From Paracoccaceae bacterium (GTDB taxonomy: Bacteria > Pseudomonadota > Alphaproteobacteria > Rhodobacterales > Rhodobacteraceae): DNA of 64,000 bases. Below the pieces are notes generated by a model. That model did not search any database and was not told the DNA's origin. It worked only from the letters and a program-made list of their open reading frames with translations. Every line of letters starts with the position of its first letter. Within the stretch, counting starts at the first letter, position 1. The translations under genes were made by a program, and so were the position numbers. Of the stretch, positions 9,591 to 17,890 are shown piece after piece. The DNA lies in the NCBI GenBank assembly GCA_030148005.1, contig JASBUI010000025.1, positions 83,636 to 147,635 of the forward strand, read 5' to 3'.

Positions 9591-10019
9591 CTACCAGTGG
9601 CCGGTGTTTTCCATGCTGGCCCAAGGCTCTGCCGGTGGCAGGTCGTCACCTTCCTGCAAAAGCTCTATCGAGATGTTGTCGGGCGAGCGGACAAAGGCCA
9701 TATGGCCATCGCGCGGGGGACGGTTGATGGTAACGCCGTTGTCCATCAAGTGCTGGCACATCTCATAGATGTTTCCCACGCGGTAGGCGAGATGGCCGAA
9801 GTGGCGGCTGTCCGATGGCAGGCCCGGATCACCATCCCAGTTATAGGTCAGTTCGACATGCGCATTTTCCTGACCCGGCGGGGTCATGAAAACAAGGGTG
9901 AAACGCCCCTTTTCGCTTTCATGGCGGCGGGTCTCTTCCAGCCCCAGAAGCTTGTAAAAAGCGATGGATTTGTCCAGATCGGCAACGCGGACCATCGTGT
10001 GAAGATAGGTGACTTTCAT
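9591..10019 (-). CDS. gloA: lactoylglutathione lyase (glyoxalase I)
   Basis: 142 residues, standard for bacterial GloA. It isomerises the hemithioacetal of methylglyoxal and glutathione to S-lactoylglutathione in the cytoplasm. The four metal ligands of the family can be assigned: H7, E56 (HVELTYN), H76 (GHLAYRV) and E119 (SIELLQ). The two VOC beta-alpha-beta units are intact, with the first at VRVADLDKSIAFYKLLGLEE. A glutathione reductase is encoded further along (near 50 kb), consistent with a glutathione-dependent route. It is a single gene, convergent with the MarR-type gene. Confidence 0.93.
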   Translation of the reverse strand: MKVTYLHTMVRVADLDKSIAFYKLLGLEETRRHESEKGRFTLVFMTPPGQENAHVELTYNWDGDPGLPSDSRHFGHLAYRVGNIYEMCQHLMDNGVTINRPPRDGHMAFVRSPDNISIELLQEGDDLPPAEPWASMENTGHW

Positions 10020-10105
10020 GGGTAATTCCCCCGTTTATTTGCGCATGCGCGAGGCTAACGCGGACGCGGGGCAAGGTGAATGGCTAATCGGCGGCGGGCG
10101 CATGG

Positions 10106-11476
10106 TCAAAAGACCGAGCGCAGGCCGATCCGGATCCCGAGCGTTTCGGTGTCATAAAGCCCGATGGTCGAATTTGTGCGGCTGGCGGTCAGGCCAAGCG
10201 TGGGGGCAAAGCCATAGTAGTTCCGCTCTTTCAGCGTCACGTCGATGCCAAGGCTTGTGGTGCGGTCGCGGCGCATTCCAAAGAAGGGCAGCGGCTGGCG
10301 ATAGTCGCGGTCGGCATAGGACAGGCTTAGCCCGATTTCCGTGCCAAGGGGGGCATCGAAAAGCCGGTACTGGCCACTGAGCGAATAGACGCGGTTGTCG
10401 ATCAGCGCCGAGGTCGAGGCGGCATCGCTTGCCGACACCGACAGGGACAGGCGCCGGTCATCGCCGATGGCCCGGTCCCAGCGGCCAAAAAGCCGCGTGA
10501 CGGTCGACGAGCGGTCGGCGGCATCAATGCGCGATATCCGTTCAATGCCGCCGCCAAAGGTCAGCGTGGTTTTGGCACCTGCGCGCATCTGCCGTTGCAG
10601 CGTGGCGCCGACGAAACTGGACAGGGCGGCGCCTGCGTACCAGTTGGCGCCGGCGCGAAAGCCCAGATCGACGCGGGCAGAGCCGTCCTTGCCGCTGGCA
10701 AAGCTGGTGTCGTGCGAAAGTTCAAGCTCTTGAAAGGCGAAATCGCCGTTCCGGCTTGCCGGTGAGATGGCGCGCGCGGCCGAAGACAGGGTGTAGCTGC
10801 GCGTTTGCAGCGAGAGGCCAAGGTGCGACTGGCGCGGGGCGCTGGCGCTTGCCGCGGCGGGCAGGCGGTAGGCAAGCGCGACCCCCAGCGAATACTCAAG
10901 GCCCGAAAGCGCCAGCGCGGCGCCCGAAATCTGGCCCCCCGCAACGCGGTCCGATTTCGCGCCATTGTTGATGTTCGATGTCGGCGTTACCGAAAACGAA
11001 AGGCGCGCCGAAAGCGGCGTTGTCCGGCGCAGAAAGCGAAAATCCTGAATGGCGCGGTCGCGAAGCTGATCGTTCGGGGCGATCTGGGCCGCGCGGCGCA
11101 GCCAGAACTGGGCCCGAAGGCGCGCGCCATCGCTGGCAAGGGTTTGCGCGGCAACGGTCGCGGCGGCGTAGCGGTTTTCAGGCGTTTGCGACAGATCCCA
11201 CGCCCGGCGCGCCGATTGGACCGCCTCGCGCGTCTGGCCCATGGCGCGCTGGGCCTGCGCAAGGCCAAGCCATGCGGCCTGATCGTTCGGATCGGCCTCT
11301 ATCAGGGTGCGGGCAAGGGCGCTGGCGCCGGGATAATCGCCATTGGCAACCATCTGAAAGACCAGCGTGCGGGCGGCGGGAATATCGATCCGGGTCTGTG
11401 CCTGCAACGGCAAAGGCGCCGCCAAAAGGGCCAGCGCCAGAGCCGCGTTTTGCAGAAGTTTCAAGGCAGGGGGCAT
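10106..11476 (-). CDS. Slam-like surface lipoprotein assembly modifier (TPR + DUF560 beta-barrel)
   Basis: 456 residues from the ATG at 11476 (a GTG three codons upstream is possible). A signal peptide ends near PLPLQAQ. Residues 30-150 are TPR-like helices (AARTLVFQMVANGDYPGASA; DPNDQAAWLGLAQAQRAMGQ). From residue 155 to the end is an outer-membrane barrel: alternating strands, the family hallmark TPTSNINNG at 164-172 and a terminal aromatic (LRSVF). This is the architecture of Slam proteins, which in Neisseria move lipoproteins to the cell surface. The upstream co-directional gene encodes a lipoprotein with a matching barrel motif, 27 bases away, so the pair is probably exporter and cargo. 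Cargo identity is inference. Confidence 0.8.
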   Translation of the reverse strand: MPPALKLLQNAALALALLAAPLPLQAQTRIDIPAARTLVFQMVANGDYPGASALARTLIEADPNDQAAWLGLAQAQRAMGQTREAVQSARRAWDLSQTPENRYAAATVAAQTLASDGARLRAQFWLRRAAQIAPNDQLRDRAIQDFRFLRRTTPLSARLSFSVTPTSNINNGAKSDRVAGGQISGAALALSGLEYSLGVALAYRLPAAASASAPRQSHLGLSLQTRSYTLSSAARAISPASRNGDFAFQELELSHDTSFASGKDGSARVDLGFRAGANWYAGAALSSFVGATLQRQMRAGAKTTLTFGGGIERISRIDAADRSSTVTRLFGRWDRAIGDDRRLSLSVSASDAASTSALIDNRVYSLSGQYRLFDAPLGTEIGLSLSYADRDYRQPLPFFGMRRDRTTSLGIDVTLKERNYYGFAPTLGLTASRTNSTIGLYDTETLGIRIGLRSVF

Positions 11477-11503
11477 TAGCGTCACGCCTTTGCGGGCGAA
11501 CCC

Positions 11504-12424
11504 CTATGGCCCCTTCTTGACGATAAAGCCGCCGGTTTCGCGCCCGTTGACGGCGTTGGCGGCGTCATAGCCTGTATCGCCATCCGAGATCGCGCCTTCG
11601 ACCAGAACAAAGCCGACGATTTCCTCGCCCGCGGGGCCCGAGAAGTTGCCTTCCCATTTACCCGACTGCGCCTGGTTTCCGTCGTTTTTAAGCGTATCGG
11701 CAACGGCGGCCTTGGTGCGGTTGTTGGTGGTGTCGATCGAGGTCTGGTTCAGCAGGATCGGCGAGAGGTTTCCAACAAGAACACCGTTGGTGGCATAGAC
11801 CTGCCGGCCGGAAATGGACCCTTTGATCGAGCCGCCCGCGTCGAGGTTCTGCAAATCGACCGTGATGTTCGCGGTGCCGGTCGTGTACTGGATCGCGTTG
11901 GCCGCGCCGGTGGTGTCCTGACGCAGGACGCGAATGCCGACGTAGTTGCCAGTATAGGAATAGGCCGCGGCCCGGCTGGCCGGAAGCCCGTTTGAAGGCC
12001 GCTCGGCATAGGCGCCGCCATAGCCAAAGCCGCGATAGGCGTTGGTGCCGACCGCGCCGATCAGGGCGCCGGTTCCATCGGGGCTGACGTAGACGACGGC
12101 ATAGTACTGATCCTCGCCCGCGCCGGGGGTGTTTTGATACATCAACGCGCCGTTCGGCAGGGTTGCAGGCGCCGAGGGCGTATAAGAGCCACCGCTGGAG
12201 GACACGCCGTCAAAGGGCAGGTTGTTGATGACAATGGTGTTTGCGCCGGCATCATATGTGAACTGATTTGCCGTCAGGTTCTTTGCGGTATCAAAGAGAT
12301 AGCGCTTGTTAACCTCGGTATTGGGATCACCGGGCGTGACTGTATTGGGGGAGGTAAACGGACTTCCGTTGCCGCAGGCGGTCAGGCCAAGGGCCAGTCC
12401 GGCCATGATAAGAAAACGCTTCAT
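11504..12424 (-). CDS. putative surface-exposed lipoprotein, candidate Slam substrate
   Basis: 306 residues. The N-terminus is a clear lipoprotein signal, with the lipobox LTAC and cysteine 17, followed by a flexible Gly/Ser/Pro/Thr linker. The body is beta-rich with many Gly, Asn, Thr and aromatic residues. Near the end, residues 258-271 read EGNFSGPAGEEIVG, which resembles the GxFxGPxAEEhGG strand pair that closes the C-terminal barrel of TbpB-like and factor-H-binding-like Slam cargo lipoproteins; an earlier ITVDLQNLDAGGSIKGSI resembles another strand pair of that barrel. It precedes the Slam-like gene in one operon. The ligand it binds at the surface is unknown. Confidence 0.72.
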   Translation of the reverse strand: MKRFLIMAGLALGLTACGNGSPFTSPNTVTPGDPNTEVNKRYLFDTAKNLTANQFTYDAGANTIVINNLPFDGVSSSGGSYTPSAPATLPNGALMYQNTPGAGEDQYYAVVYVSPDGTGALIGAVGTNAYRGFGYGGAYAERPSNGLPASRAAAYSYTGNYVGIRVLRQDTTGAANAIQYTTGTANITVDLQNLDAGGSIKGSISGRQVYATNGVLVGNLSPILLNQTSIDTTNNRTKAAVADTLKNDGNQAQSGKWEGNFSGPAGEEIVGFVLVEGAISDGDTGYDAANAVNGRETGGFIVKKGP

Positions 12425-12657
12425 TTGAATAACCCACTGCCTCAGGTTTTTTTGAAAAACTCCTTTGAAAACACCTAAAAGTCAACGAATGAGCGGGGCC
12501 AGCGCGTGATCAGCGCAAGGTTGACGCACCGGGGCAACAGGTGGATATTGCTGGTTCGTCCACATATAGCGGTTCCGCCCAAGGCGACCCGCAGATATAG
12601 TAAAATCGAGTCGCCGCAACACCCCGCGTCCAACGAGAGCCCAAGGAAAGCCGCAAG

Positions 12658-13563
12658 ATGCCACTGACCGAAGATCAGAACGCCGAGATCAACGCCCAAA
12701 GGGCGCAAACCACGCCCACGCTGCGCGCTGTGAGCGAGGGGATGGAAAGCCATCTATACAAGGCATACCCCGTGCTGGATCACGGGTTTATCCGGGTTGT
12801 GGATTACATGGGCGATGATGCGGCCATCTGTCAGGCGGCGCGCGTCAGCTATGGGCGCGGGACAAAGTCGGTTCAGAACGACGAGGGGCTGATCCGCTAT
12901 CTGATGCGGCACTGGCACTCGACCCCTTTCGAGATGTGCGAGATCAAGCTGCACGTCAAACTGCCCGTATTTGTCGCGCGCCAGTGGATCCGGCACCGGA
13001 CGGCCAACGTCAATGAGTACTCGGCGCGTTACTCGATCCTTGACCGAGAGTTCTATATCCCCGCGCCCGAACATCTTGCGGCGCAGTCGGTTGTGAACAA
13101 TCAGGGCCGGGGTGAGGCGCTGGAAGGGGCCGAGGCAGCGCGGGTTCTGGAGATCCTGAAATCGGACAGCGATCAGGCTTATGATCACTACGAAGAGATG
13201 ATCGGTCAGGACGGCCAGAAGGGTCTGGCGCGAGAGCTGGCGCGGATGAACCTGCCGGCCAATGTCTATACCCAGTGGTACTGGAAAGTGGATCTGCACA
13301 ACCTCTTTCATTTCCTGCGCCTGCGGGCCGATGCCCATGCGCAATACGAAATTCGGGTCTATGCCGATGAGATCTGCAAAGTTGTCGCCGACTGGGTTCC
13401 GGCCGCCTATCGCGCCTTCGAAGACTACCGTCTGGGCGGCGCGAACTTAAGCGGGCGGGCCATGGATTGCCTGCGCCGGATGCTGGCCGGAGAGACGGTC
13501 ACGCAGGAAAGCTCTGGCATGTCCAAGGGCGAATGGCGTGAGTTCGAGGGGATGATCAGCTAA
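12658..13563 (+). CDS. thyX: FAD-dependent thymidylate synthase
   Basis: 301 residues. ThyX makes dTMP from dUMP with methylene-tetrahydrofolate, NADPH and FAD, and replaces ThyA in many Alphaproteobacteria. The ThyX motif [15 protein letters not shown] (R112 to S126) is intact, as are the FAD-contact stretch [10 protein letters not shown] and the later [19 protein letters not shown] segment that carries substrate-binding arginines. The ATG at 12658 follows AAGGAAAGCCGCAAG. The 233 bases before it contain no further gene; divergent promoters for thyX and the lipoprotein operon must lie there, but I cannot place them confidently. Confidence 0.95.
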   Translation: MPLTEDQNAEINAQRAQTTPTLRAVSEGMESHLYKAYPVLDHGFIRVVDYMGDDAAICQAARVSYGRGTKSVQNDEGLIRYLMRHWHSTPFEMCEIKLHVKLPVFVARQWIRHRTANVNEYSARYSILDREFYIPAPEHLAAQSVVNNQGRGEALEGAEAARVLEILKSDSDQAYDHYEEMIGQDGQKGLARELARMNLPANVYTQWYWKVDLHNLFHFLRLRADAHAQYEIRVYADEICKVVADWVPAAYRAFEDYRLGGANLSGRAMDCLRRMLAGETVTQESSGMSKGEWREFEGMIS

Positions 13564-13713
13564 CCCTTGCCGGGGCCGCGAACGGGTCCGCTGCGCGGAA
13601 ATTTTGGGTCAAATCCCTACCCGGGCGCCGGGCAGGGGCGCCTTGCATTCCCGGTTTTCGTCCCGGGGGCGTTAGGGCGGGGCGCCCGAACGTCGGGCTT
13701 GCCCCTGCCTGCT

Positions 13714-13920
13714 TCAGAGCGCTTTCAGATCGTCTGCAAGCGTCCGCCCGTCGCGGCCTTCCTTCATCTCGAAGGCGACTTTCTGGTTGTCGCTGAGACT
13801 GGTCAGGCCAGCGCGTTCCACGGCAGAGATGTGGACAAAAACGTCCTTTCCGCCGCCATCCGGCTCAATAAATCCGAAACCCTTGGTTTGATTGAACCAC
13901 TTAACAGTGCCGGTGGGCAT
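13714..13920 (-). CDS. cspA: cold-shock-domain protein (CspA family)
   Basis: 68 residues. A single OB-fold cold-shock domain that binds RNA and single-stranded DNA. Both nucleic-acid motifs are present: [11 protein letters not shown] (RNP1-like) and [13 protein letters not shown] (RNP2). The start is [10 protein letters not shown], the canonical opening, preceded by AAGGAG at eight bases. An in-frame ATG 15 codons upstream is rejected because it lacks a site and adds non-homologous residues. A strong GC hairpin sits about 25 bases upstream of the start in the leader. Such proteins act as RNA chaperones; not all are cold-induced. Confidence 0.95.
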   Translation of the reverse strand: MPTGTVKWFNQTKGFGFIEPDGGGKDVFVHISAVERAGLTSLSDNQKVAFEMKEGRDGRTLADDLKAL

Positions 13921-13944
13921 GGCACTTCTCCTTCCGTCGTTATT

Positions 13945-13958
13945 CCCCCTTGCGGGGG
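13945..13958 (-). promoter_or_regulatory. GC hairpin in the cspA leader
   Basis: On the minus strand the sequence CCCCCGCAAGGGGG can fold into five G-C pairs capped by a GCAA (GNRA) tetraloop. It lies about 25 bases upstream of the cspA start codon and about 10 bases before its ribosome-binding site. Such a stem in an mRNA leader could affect stability or initiation; a regulatory role is inferred, not shown. Confidence 0.5.
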
Positions 13959-14101
13959 TCTTCAAAATTGCACTTCAACCGGCGGAAAATACACCCGCCA
14001 CTTTACAGCAAAGCGCGAAACGTCAAAAAAGCAAGAACTAGCTTGTCACTTTCGGGTGACGGATAAGCGGAAATCAGCTGCCAAAGGGGTGTCGGAAGAC
14101 G

Positions 14102-14419
14102 ATGAAACTATACGGGCTTAAGAACTGCGATACCTGCCGCAAGGCGCTGAAATCACTGCCACAAGCGGAACTGGTCGACGTGCGCGCAACGGGCGTTCCG
14201 GCCGATGTTCTCAGCCGCGCTCAAGAAAAATTTGACGATGCGCTTGTAAACCGGCGTTCGGCGACATGGCGGGGCCTTACCGAGGCAGAGCGCGCCCTGC
14301 CAGAGGCAGAGCTGATCAAGGCCCATCCGGCGGTCATGAAACGCCCGCTTATCGATGCGGGCGGGCATCTACACCTTGGCTGGGACGTTGCGGCACAAAA
14401 GGCGTTGGGGGTTTGCTGA
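14102..14419 (+). CDS. ArsC/Spx-family thioredoxin-fold protein
   Basis: 105 residues. An N-terminal thioredoxin-like fold with the CDTC motif at residues 9-12 (YGLKNCDTCRKALKSL) and a later KRPLIDAGGHLHLGW, the conserved RP loop of the ArsC/Spx family. Small family members of this size (YffB-like) are of unclear function; classical arsenate reductases are longer and show other conserved arginines. There are no ars genes nearby. I therefore do not call it an arsenate reductase. The gene follows the cspA leader in the divergent direction and precedes a small membrane protein by 46 bases. Confidence 0.83.
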   Translation: MKLYGLKNCDTCRKALKSLPQAELVDVRATGVPADVLSRAQEKFDDALVNRRSATWRGLTEAERALPEAELIKAHPAVMKRPLIDAGGHLHLGWDVAAQKALGVC

Positions 14420-14465
14420 AGGCGCCCGCGCGCTTATCTGATCAGGGGAAACAAAGGGAGCGCCT

Positions 14466-14822
14466 ATGCGAAACGCGGCACTGACACTTGGCATTATCGG
14501 CGGCATCATCGGCATGTTCGTCGGCTTTTTCAGCTATGGCTACACCGAGTTCGTCAATTGGTTCGGCGAGATCCCGGATGTGGCCGAACAGGTCAACAAC
14601 CCTCAGATGATCCGCGTCGTAAGCCTTCTTGCCCCGCTTCTGGCCATAGCGGGCGGCGCGATGTCGCGCAGCTCGGCCCGGGTGGGCGGCATTTTGATGC
14701 TGGTCTCGGCCGCGGGCATGTTCGCCGGCTTTGGCTTTGGCGTCTTCACGATGTTCCCCATCGCGATGACCGGCCTTGGCGGCCTTTTGGCGCTGGCGGC
14801 GACCAAACCGGACGCCGCCTGA
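14466..14822 (+). CDS. small integral membrane protein, unknown function
   Basis: 118 residues with three hydrophobic segments: residues 5-27 (LTLGIIGGIIGMFVGFF), about 48-64 (VVSLLAPLLAIAGGAM) and about 74-110 (GGILMLVSAAGMFAGFGFGV plus a second glycine-rich half). The glycine-rich, small-residue helices resemble DUF4064-type membrane proteins, but I hold that only loosely. A ribosome site (AAAGGGAG) sits close to the ATG. It converges on thrS, from which it is separated by one copy of the repeated hairpin element. Confidence 0.7.
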   Translation: MRNAALTLGIIGGIIGMFVGFFSYGYTEFVNWFGEIPDVAEQVNNPQMIRVVSLLAPLLAIAGGAMSRSSARVGGILMLVSAAGMFAGFGFGVFTMFPIAMTGLGGLLALAATKPDAA

Positions 14823-14823
14823 A

Positions 14824-14856
14824 CTTCTTTGTGGCGCAAATATCCCCGCCGGAGGC
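14824..14856 (-). terminator. hairpin/AAAGAAG repeat element, copy A (downstream of thrS)
   Basis: Read on the minus strand: GCCTCCGGCGGGGATATTTG then CGCCACAAAGAAG. A short GC-rich palindromic head is followed by an AT-rich tail. It begins 16 bases after the thrS stop codon in the sense direction, so it may end the thrS transcript. It is nearly identical to copies at 16922 and 32450-32534 and related to those at 23170 and 37565. Confidence 0.6.
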
Positions 14857-14872
14857 ATCCCGCCCCCGGCCA

Positions 14873-16822
14873 TCAGCCCCGCAGGTCGGGCGGCAGCGCA
14901 TCCTGCGCAAGGGCGGGTACGATCTCATCCAGCGCCACGACAGAGGTCTGCTTTTCGCCAAGCCGGCGCAGTGAAACGGTGCGCTCTTCAACCTCGCGCT
15001 GGCCGATGGCAAGGATCACCGGCACCTTGCCGACCGAATGCTCACGCACCTTGTAGTTGATCTTTTCGTTGCGCGTGTCGGCCTCGGCCCGCACGCCGCG
15101 CGCGCGCAAGATCTCGACCACCTCGCGCACATAGTCGTCGGCATCCGACACGATGGCGGCCACGACAACCTGGCGCGGGGCCAGCCAGAAAGGCAGCTTT
15201 CCGGCGTGCTCTTCGATCAGGATGCCGATAAAGCGCTCGAAACTGCCCAGAAGCGCGCGGTGAAGCATGACCGGGCGGTGCTTTGCCCCATCCTCGCCGA
15301 CATAGCTTGCGTCAAGCCGCTCGGGCAGAACGAAATCCACCTGATGGGTGCCGCATTGCCAGTCGCGCCCGATTGCATCTGTCAGTACGAACTCAAGCTT
15401 GGGGCCGTAAAAGGCGCCTTCGCCGGGGTTCAGTTCGGGCTCGATCCCGGCGGCGCGGGTTGCGGCCAAAAGCGCAGCTTCCGCGCGGTCCCAAACCTCG
15501 TCAGACCCTGAACGCTGCTCGGGCCGGTCGGAAAACTTCACCTTGAAGTCCGCAAAGCCAAGTTCGGCGTAAACCTCTGACAAAAAGGCGATAAACGCCG
15601 CCGTTTCGCTTTCGATCTGCGCCTCGGTGCAAAAGATATGCGCGTCATCCTGCGTAAAGCCGCGCACCCGCATGATCCCGTGAAGGGCGCCCGAAGGCTC
15701 ATAGCGGTTGCAGGATCCGAACTCTGCCATCCGAAGCGGCAGATCGCGATAGCTTTTCAGCCCGACCTTGAAGATCTCGACATGGCAGGGGCAGTTCATC
15801 GGCTTCAGCGCATTGACCGCCTTCTCGCGGGCGTGTTCCTCGTCGACCTCGACGATGAACATATGCTCTTGGTACTTGTCCCAATGGCCCGAAGCCTCCC
15901 ACAGCTTGCGGTCCACGACTTGGGGTGTGTTCACCTCGACATAGCCGCCGGCGCGCTGCTTGCGGCGCATATAGTCCTGCAGCGTGGTATAGATGGTCCA
16001 GCCGTTTGGATGCCAGAAGACCTGACCGGGGGCCTCTTCCTGCATGTGAAAAAGGTCCATCTCGCGGCCCAGTTTGCGGTGGTCGCGCTTGGCGGCCTCT
16101 TCGAGCATGTGCAGATGCGCCTTAAGCCCTTCCTTGTTCTGAAACGCCACGCCATAGATGCGCTGCAGCATTGCGCGGTTGCTGTCGCCGCGCCAATAGG
16201 CGCCGGCGACGCTCATCAGTTTGAAGGCATCGGCAGGCACCTGTCCGGTGTGCTGAAGATGCGGGCCGCGGCAAAGATCCTGCCAGTCCCCGTGCCAGTA
16301 CATGCGCAAGGGTTCATCTCCCGGGATGGCTTCGATCAGTTCAACCTTATAGGGCTCGCCGGTGTCGCGGTAATGCTGGACGGCGCGCGCGCGCTCCCAG
16401 ATCTCGGTGCGAACCGGCTCGCGCAGGTTGATGATTTCCTTCATCTTTTTCTCAATCGCGCCCAGATCTTCGGGTGTGAAAGGCTCAGCGCGGTCAAAGT
16501 CATAATACCAGCCGTTTTCAATCACTGGCCCGATCGTGACCTTCACATCCGGCCAAAGCTCCTGTACGGCGCGGGCCATGATATGGGCCAGATCGTGGCG
16601 GATCAGCTCCAGCGCGGGGGCTTCATCTTTCAGCGTGTTGATCGCGATGGCGGCATCTTTTTCAATCGGCCACTGCAGGTCCCAATGGGCGCCGTCCAGC
16701 GTGGCGCTGATTGCCTTCTTGGCCAGCGACGTTGAGATGTCGGCGGCCACTTCGGCCGCAGTCACGCCGCTTGCAAAGCTGCGCGCGTTGCCGTCAGGAA
16801 ATGTCAGGGAAATCTCGGCCAT
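14873..16822 (-). CDS. thrS: threonyl-tRNA synthetase
   Basis: 649 residues, the normal length. Charges tRNA-Thr. Domains in order: N-terminal TGS domain ([16 protein letters not shown]), the editing domain with its [17 protein letters not shown] opening, the class II catalytic core with motif 2 near [19 protein letters not shown] and motif 3 near [11 protein letters not shown], the zinc cysteine in [11 protein letters not shown], and the C-terminal anticodon-binding domain. The start at MAEISL is chosen because GAGGAG precedes it and the family begins there; the frame stays open further upstream but that extension is not family-like. Copies of the repeated hairpin element lie on both sides of the gene in the same orientation. 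Confidence 0.96.
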   Translation of the reverse strand: MAEISLTFPDGNARSFASGVTAAEVAADISTSLAKKAISATLDGAHWDLQWPIEKDAAIAINTLKDEAPALELIRHDLAHIMARAVQELWPDVKVTIGPVIENGWYYDFDRAEPFTPEDLGAIEKKMKEIINLREPVRTEIWERARAVQHYRDTGEPYKVELIEAIPGDEPLRMYWHGDWQDLCRGPHLQHTGQVPADAFKLMSVAGAYWRGDSNRAMLQRIYGVAFQNKEGLKAHLHMLEEAAKRDHRKLGREMDLFHMQEEAPGQVFWHPNGWTIYTTLQDYMRRKQRAGGYVEVNTPQVVDRKLWEASGHWDKYQEHMFIVEVDEEHAREKAVNALKPMNCPCHVEIFKVGLKSYRDLPLRMAEFGSCNRYEPSGALHGIMRVRGFTQDDAHIFCTEAQIESETAAFIAFLSEVYAELGFADFKVKFSDRPEQRSGSDEVWDRAEAALLAATRAAGIEPELNPGEGAFYGPKLEFVLTDAIGRDWQCGTHQVDFVLPERLDASYVGEDGAKHRPVMLHRALLGSFERFIGILIEEHAGKLPFWLAPRQVVVAAIVSDADDYVREVVEILRARGVRAEADTRNEKINYKVREHSVGKVPVILAIGQREVEERTVSLRRLGEKQTSVVALDEIVPALAQDALPPDLRG

Positions 16823-16921
16823 GTGCCGTCTCCTCGTCAGTTTGGCGCCCACGGAACGCCCGGTTGCAAGATATGTTCGCCCCCAAATGGCCAAAGGCTT
16901 GGCCCCTGTCAACGCCGATCC

Positions 16922-16953
16922 CTTCTTTGTGGCCAAATATCCCCGCCGGAGGC
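16922..16953 (-). repeat. hairpin/AAAGAAG repeat element, copy B (upstream of thrS)
   Basis: Nearly identical to copy A (one base shorter) and in the same orientation, but about 100 bases upstream of the thrS start. No minus-strand gene precedes it, since the neighbour is a divergent hydrolase, so it is not an ordinary terminator of an upstream gene. It could lie in the thrS leader or be a stray copy of a dispersed repeat. Confidence 0.6.
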
Positions 16954-17064
16954 AGGCCCGCACCCGGCCAGCGGCGCAGGTTCGGGGCAAAATGCGCTGG
17001 CCCGCCAGTGGCGCCCATGCCAGATTGCGCGCCAAAGCCATTCACCTTTCAGGAGCGCCCATAG

Positions 17065-17829
17065 ATGTCCACGCCGCAGTACCTTGAAACCGCAACGGGG
17101 CGCCGGATCGCTTATCATGCTCAGCCGGGCGCGGGGCCGGGGCTGATATTTCTGGGCGGGTTCAAATCGGACATGGAGGGCACCAAGGCGCTTTACCTTC
17201 AGGACATGGCCGCCCGTCAGGGCCGCGCGTTCCTGCGCTTTGACTATTCGGGGCATGGGCAATCCTCGGGCGAATTCACCCAAGGGGCCATCGGCGACTG
17301 GGCCGAGGATGCCGAAGAGGTTCTAAGCCGGCTCACCCAAGGGCCGCAGGTTCTGGTCGGCTCATCCATGGGGGGGTGGATATCGCTTTTGCTGGCGCGG
17401 AAAAGGCCAGAGCGGCTGGCGGGGCTTGTCACCATCGCGGCGGCGCCCGATTTCACCGAGGACGGCATGTGGAACGGGTTTTCGGAAGATCAGCGCGCGG
17501 CGCTTTTGCGCGATGGGCAGATCGCGCTGCCATCTGAGTATGGCGATCCTTACATCATCACCCGGCGGCTGATCGAAGAGGGGCGGGGCAACCTTGTTTT
17601 GCGCGCGCCCTTGGATCTGCCCTTTCCGGTGCGCTTTTTGCAAGGCACGGCGGACGAGGACGTCGATGTCTCTGTCGCCATGCGGCTTTTGGAGCATGCA
17701 AGCGGGCCCGATATGCGCCTGACGCTTTTCAAAGGCGCCGACCACCGGTTTTCCACGCCCGAGGCGCTGATCGCGATCGAAGAGGCCATTGGCGCGGTGC
17801 TTGCGCGCGCCAGCAGCGATGTGACCTGA
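17065..17829 (+). CDS. alpha/beta hydrolase (ABHD10-like)
   Basis: 254 residues. A single-domain serine hydrolase. The nucleophile elbow is GSSMGGW (serine near residue 99), the oxyanion stretch LIFLGGFKSDMEG is the form seen in ABHD10-like esterases, and the catalytic histidine is in GADHRFSTPE near the C-terminus, with the acid in GTADEDVD. FDYSGHGQSSG precedes the elbow. Substrates are likely small esters or thioesters; I cannot say which. It starts the run of plus-strand genes that goes to 23162, though it is separated from the next by 61 bases and may have its own transcript. Confidence 0.88.
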   Translation: MSTPQYLETATGRRIAYHAQPGAGPGLIFLGGFKSDMEGTKALYLQDMAARQGRAFLRFDYSGHGQSSGEFTQGAIGDWAEDAEEVLSRLTQGPQVLVGSSMGGWISLLLARKRPERLAGLVTIAAAPDFTEDGMWNGFSEDQRAALLRDGQIALPSEYGDPYIITRRLIEEGRGNLVLRAPLDLPFPVRFLQGTADEDVDVSVAMRLLEHASGPDMRLTLFKGADHRFSTPEALIAIEEAIGAVLARASSDVT

Positions 17830-17890
17830 CGTTACAATAGGTGTTTTGCCCGGCGCGCGGCTAGGTTCCCCCCGAAAACGGGAGGGATAG

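Noticed and set aside
13600..13640. GGGTCAAAT stretch after thyX as another copy of the repeat element
   Set aside because: It shares only about nine bases with the element and lacks the hairpin and AAAGAAG tail.
14102..14419. Calling the Spx/ArsC-like protein an arsenate reductase
   Set aside because: No ars genes nearby, and the CxxC start with this length matches the uncharacterised small branch better.
15638..16735. 365-codon open frame on the plus strand opposite thrS
   Set aside because: thrS is complete on the minus strand; the other frame shows no family motif.
16823..17041. 73-codon N-terminal extension of thrS
   Set aside because: The extension covers a dispersed repeat and is not family-like; the start MAEISL has a good ribosome site.
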